From: Gemmatimonadetes bacterium 2013_60CM_65_52
GTDB lineage: Bacteria; Gemmatimonadota; Gemmatimonadetes; Gemmatimonadales; Gemmatimonadaceae
Assembly: GCA_002215645.1 (NCBI GenBank)
Contig: NGFI01000005.1
Span: forward strand, 178,678 to 242,677
Length of the DNA stretch: 64,000 bases
Reading direction: 5' to 3'
This document shows, piece after piece, positions 62,377-64,000 of this stretch. The notes below the pieces were generated by a model. The model ran no database searches and was not told the origin of the DNA. It was given only the letters and a program-made list of their open reading frames with translations. Position 1 is the stretch's first letter; each line of letters begins with the position of its first letter. The translations under genes were made by a program, and so were the position numbers.

Positions 62377-63638
62377 AGTACCCTGGAGTCATTCGTTCTG
62401 CGTTGGCGCTCATACTCACGGCGACCTCCGCACGCGCTCAACGTCTGCTCGTGCCGATGGATGATGCACAGACCAATCACCTCAAGGCCTATGGCCTGAC
62501 CTACAACGCGGTGAAGACCGGCGTGCAGGCGGAATGGCTGCTCAACTATCGCGGCGGCTCGTTTCTCGTGCCCGACGCGCCGGAGCTGCGCCGCCGAGCA
62601 GCGCTCGACGGAATTTCCGTCGAGCCGGTGACTGATGCACAGCTCGCCGCCATTCGCCGCGACATCGCAGGCGCCAACATGGAGAGCGTTCCGCTCGAGC
62701 GGGCACCGCGCATCGCCGTGTACACGCCGCCAGAGGCGCAGCCGTGGGACGACGCCGTCACGCTCGCGCTCAAGTATGCCGGCATCGACTTTACGCCGAT
62801 CTACGACGACCAGGTGGAGCAGGGCGACCTCTCCAAGTTCGACTGGCTGCACCTCCACCACGAGGATTTCACGGGGCAGTTCAACAAGTTCCACCTGGGC
62901 TATCGCGACGCGCCGTGGTTTCGTGACCTCGTCGCAAAGAATGCCGCCGCCGCCAAGCGAATGGGCTTCTCGAGCGTGCCGGCACTCAAGAAGGACGTGG
63001 CCGAGAAAATCCGGGCATTCGTCGAGCGCGGTGGCTTCCTCTTCGCCATGTGCGGCGCCACCGAAACACTCGAGTTGGCGATCGCCGGACACGACGTCGA
63101 CATCGCTGGGGAGTTTGCCGACGGAACGCCCATGGATCCGGACGCCGACTCGCGCTTGAACTGGAAGCGCTCGCTCGCGTTCAAGGACGCGCACCTCGAG
63201 CGCTCGCCGTTCGTGAACGCGATGAGCGACATCGACGGCCATCAGGTGAACGTACCGGGCCGACGCCAACCACTCGGCACCTTCACGCTCTTCAACTTCT
63301 CGGCGAAGTTTGATCCGGTGCCGAGCATGCTCGTGCAGGATCACCGCAGCGTCATCAGCGATTACTACGGCGTCACGACCAGCTTTACCAAGGCGACGCT
63401 CAAGTCCGGCGTCGTCGTCCTGGCCACCGAAGAGGGCGCACCCTGGGTGAAGTACATTCACGGCGACTACGGAAAGGGCACCTGGACATATCTCGGTGGG
63501 CACGACCCGGAGGATCCGCAGCACGCCATCGGCAATCCGCCCACAGACCTCTCGCTCCACCGGAGCAGCCCAGGCTACCGGCTCATCCTCAATAACGTCC
63601 TGTTTCCCGCCGCGAAGAAGAAGCCGCTGAAGACCTAG
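62373..63638 (+). CDS. Exported 421-residue protein, function unknown
   Basis: A 421-residue protein with a signal peptide (about 1-22) ending ATSARAQ. RLLVPMDDAQTNHLKAYGL, VQAEWLLNYRGGSFLV, IAVYTPPEAQPWDDAV and FVERGGFLFAMCGATETL are recurring in a family of FCB bacteria that I recall being labelled asparagine synthetase B, although no such catalytic motif is visible. A glutamine-amidotransferase-like alpha/beta fold with the Cys in AMCGATE is the best structural guess. It shares the operon by ATGA overlap with the TPR gene, and a small terminator-like hairpin follows. Confidence 0.75.
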   Translation: MKYPGVIRSALALILTATSARAQRLLVPMDDAQTNHLKAYGLTYNAVKTGVQAEWLLNYRGGSFLVPDAPELRRRAALDGISVEPVTDAQLAAIRRDIAGANMESVPLERAPRIAVYTPPEAQPWDDAVTLALKYAGIDFTPIYDDQVEQGDLSKFDWLHLHHEDFTGQFNKFHLGYRDAPWFRDLVAKNAAAAKRMGFSSVPALKKDVAEKIRAFVERGGFLFAMCGATETLELAIAGHDVDIAGEFADGTPMDPDADSRLNWKRSLAFKDAHLERSPFVNAMSDIDGHQVNVPGRRQPLGTFTLFNFSAKFDPVPSMLVQDHRSVISDYYGVTTSFTKATLKSGVVVLATEEGAPWVKYIHGDYGKGTWTYLGGHDPEDPQHAIGNPPTDLSLHRSSPGYRLILNNVLFPAAKKKPLKT

Positions 63639-63641
63639 GAC

Positions 63642-63659
63642 AACCGAGGGCTTTCGGTT
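63642..63659 (+). terminator. Terminator-like hairpin ending the DUF4159 operon
   Basis: A 6-bp stem (63642-63647 with 63654-63659) with a six-base loop lies four bases past the stop; a TATCTT stretch follows. A weak but well-placed end for the transcript. Confidence 0.5.
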
Positions 63660-63673
63660 TATCTTCAGGGGTC

Positions 63674-64000
63674 ATGACCTCCCCAAACCGGCTCGGCCGT
63701 TCGGCTGCGTCCGCCATGCGGGCGGCCATCGCCATGGCGCGAGGCAACGAGGTCTGCTTCGTCTGCTCGCTGGACGCCGAGGGCGTGGTGGAGACCGCAC
63801 GAGTGGTCGCCCGCGGCAACGTCGAAAGTGTGCTCGCCCTTCCCGGATTTGCGCGGCGCGGCGAAATGCTCGTCCACAACCACCCCTCCGGGCTGCTCGA
63901 ACCAAGCGACGCGGACTATTCCGTGGCCGCCCGAGTTCACGATGACGGCATCGGCTTCGGGATCATCGACAACACCGCGCAAGACCTCTACGTCGTCGTC
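63674..64000 (+). CDS. JAB/MPN (RadC-type) domain protein, N-terminal part
   Basis: The + strand opens at ATG 63674 and remains open to the window edge (109 residues). The sequence is a RadC-like JAB/MPN metalloprotease domain: a first Glu in GNEVCFVCSLD, zinc ligands in VHNHPSGLLEPSDAD, and GFGIIDNTAQDLYVVV. Family members are N-terminal modules of larger proteins or stand-alone RadC-like genes. What follows the domain is outside the window, so I cannot name the full product. The 35-base gap before it contains the preceding hairpin. Confidence 0.75.
   Translation, partial: MTSPNRLGRSAASAMRAAIAMARGNEVCFVCSLDAEGVVETARVVARGNVESVLALPGFARRGEMLVHNHPSGLLEPSDADYSVAARVHDDGIGFGIIDNTAQDLYVVV

Noticed and set aside
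61518-63560. 680-codon open frame on the minus strand
   Set aside because: Antisense shadow of the TPR and 421-residue genes, both of which have signal peptides and consistent overlaps.

Overview
The window is a dense, GC-rich (roughly two-thirds G+C by eye) bacterial chromosome segment with almost no intergenic space. I recognise no rRNA, insertion sequence, prophage or CRISPR array. Gene content points to a diderm bacterium of the FCB side of the tree, most likely Gemmatimonadota. The reasons are a short primary sigma factor without region 1.1, a secreted protein with a FlgD-like C-terminal domain of the kind linked to type IX-style sorting, LolA and several lipoproteins, and a DUF4159/DUF4175 operon. 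This assignment is inferred from gene content, not from a database match.

Left part (1-15.7 kb, mostly + strand): the N-terminus of a PLP-dependent threonine dehydratase-like gene (-) is cut by the window edge. It is followed by an aldehyde dehydrogenase, lepB, rpoD, yajQ and a small lipoprotein (-). Then comes a tightly overlapping run: rimO, hemL, a SpoIID-domain protein, a Gfo/Idh oxidoreductase, a DUF4105 membrane protein, a sarcosine-oxidase-like flavoprotein, hyuA and hyuB. The last three could form part of an N-methylhydantoin/sarcosine catabolic route. The run ends at a 28-nt imperfect inverted repeat.

15.8-20.4 kb (-): a GAF/HD-GYP c-di-GMP phosphodiesterase, a CsgG-like exported protein with a very strong downstream hairpin, a metallo-beta-lactamase-fold hydrolase and a Crp/Fnr regulator. 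20.5-26 kb (+): rpmE, prfA, prmC, a YlbF-family gene, tmk, a C-terminal processing protease, a GNAT acetyltransferase and a small charged protein whose ribosome-binding site lies in a hairpin. prfA has no ATG, GTG or TTG start and lies in frame behind the rpmE TGA.

26-38.9 kb (-): a long run read from rpsF through rpsR, a DUF2232 membrane protein, rplI, rsfS, two SPOR-domain proteins, smc, the FlgD-domain secreted protein, an RNase Z-like hydrolase, a DAHP synthase, lolA and a YjbR-family gene. One SPOR protein carries what looks like a dead tyrosine-kinase/ParA domain.

39-45.4 kb: an MFS exporter, a small blue-copper lipoprotein facing a large Ig-repeat protein with a related copper domain, a LytS/LytTR-type two-component pair, and a HigBA-like toxin-antitoxin pair. 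45.4-53.4 kb (-): the housekeeping cluster pdxJ, a pseudo-Hpt protein, a flippase/LPG-synthase-like membrane protein, ispE, tRNA-Gln, prs, rplY, pth and ychF. 53.5-64 kb: a lipoprotein, methylmalonyl-CoA epimerase, trxA with a clear intrinsic terminator, an unknown gene, then rsmI, DUF4159, DUF4175, a TPR protein and a 421-aa exported protein joined by short overlaps. The window ends inside a JAB/MPN-domain gene.
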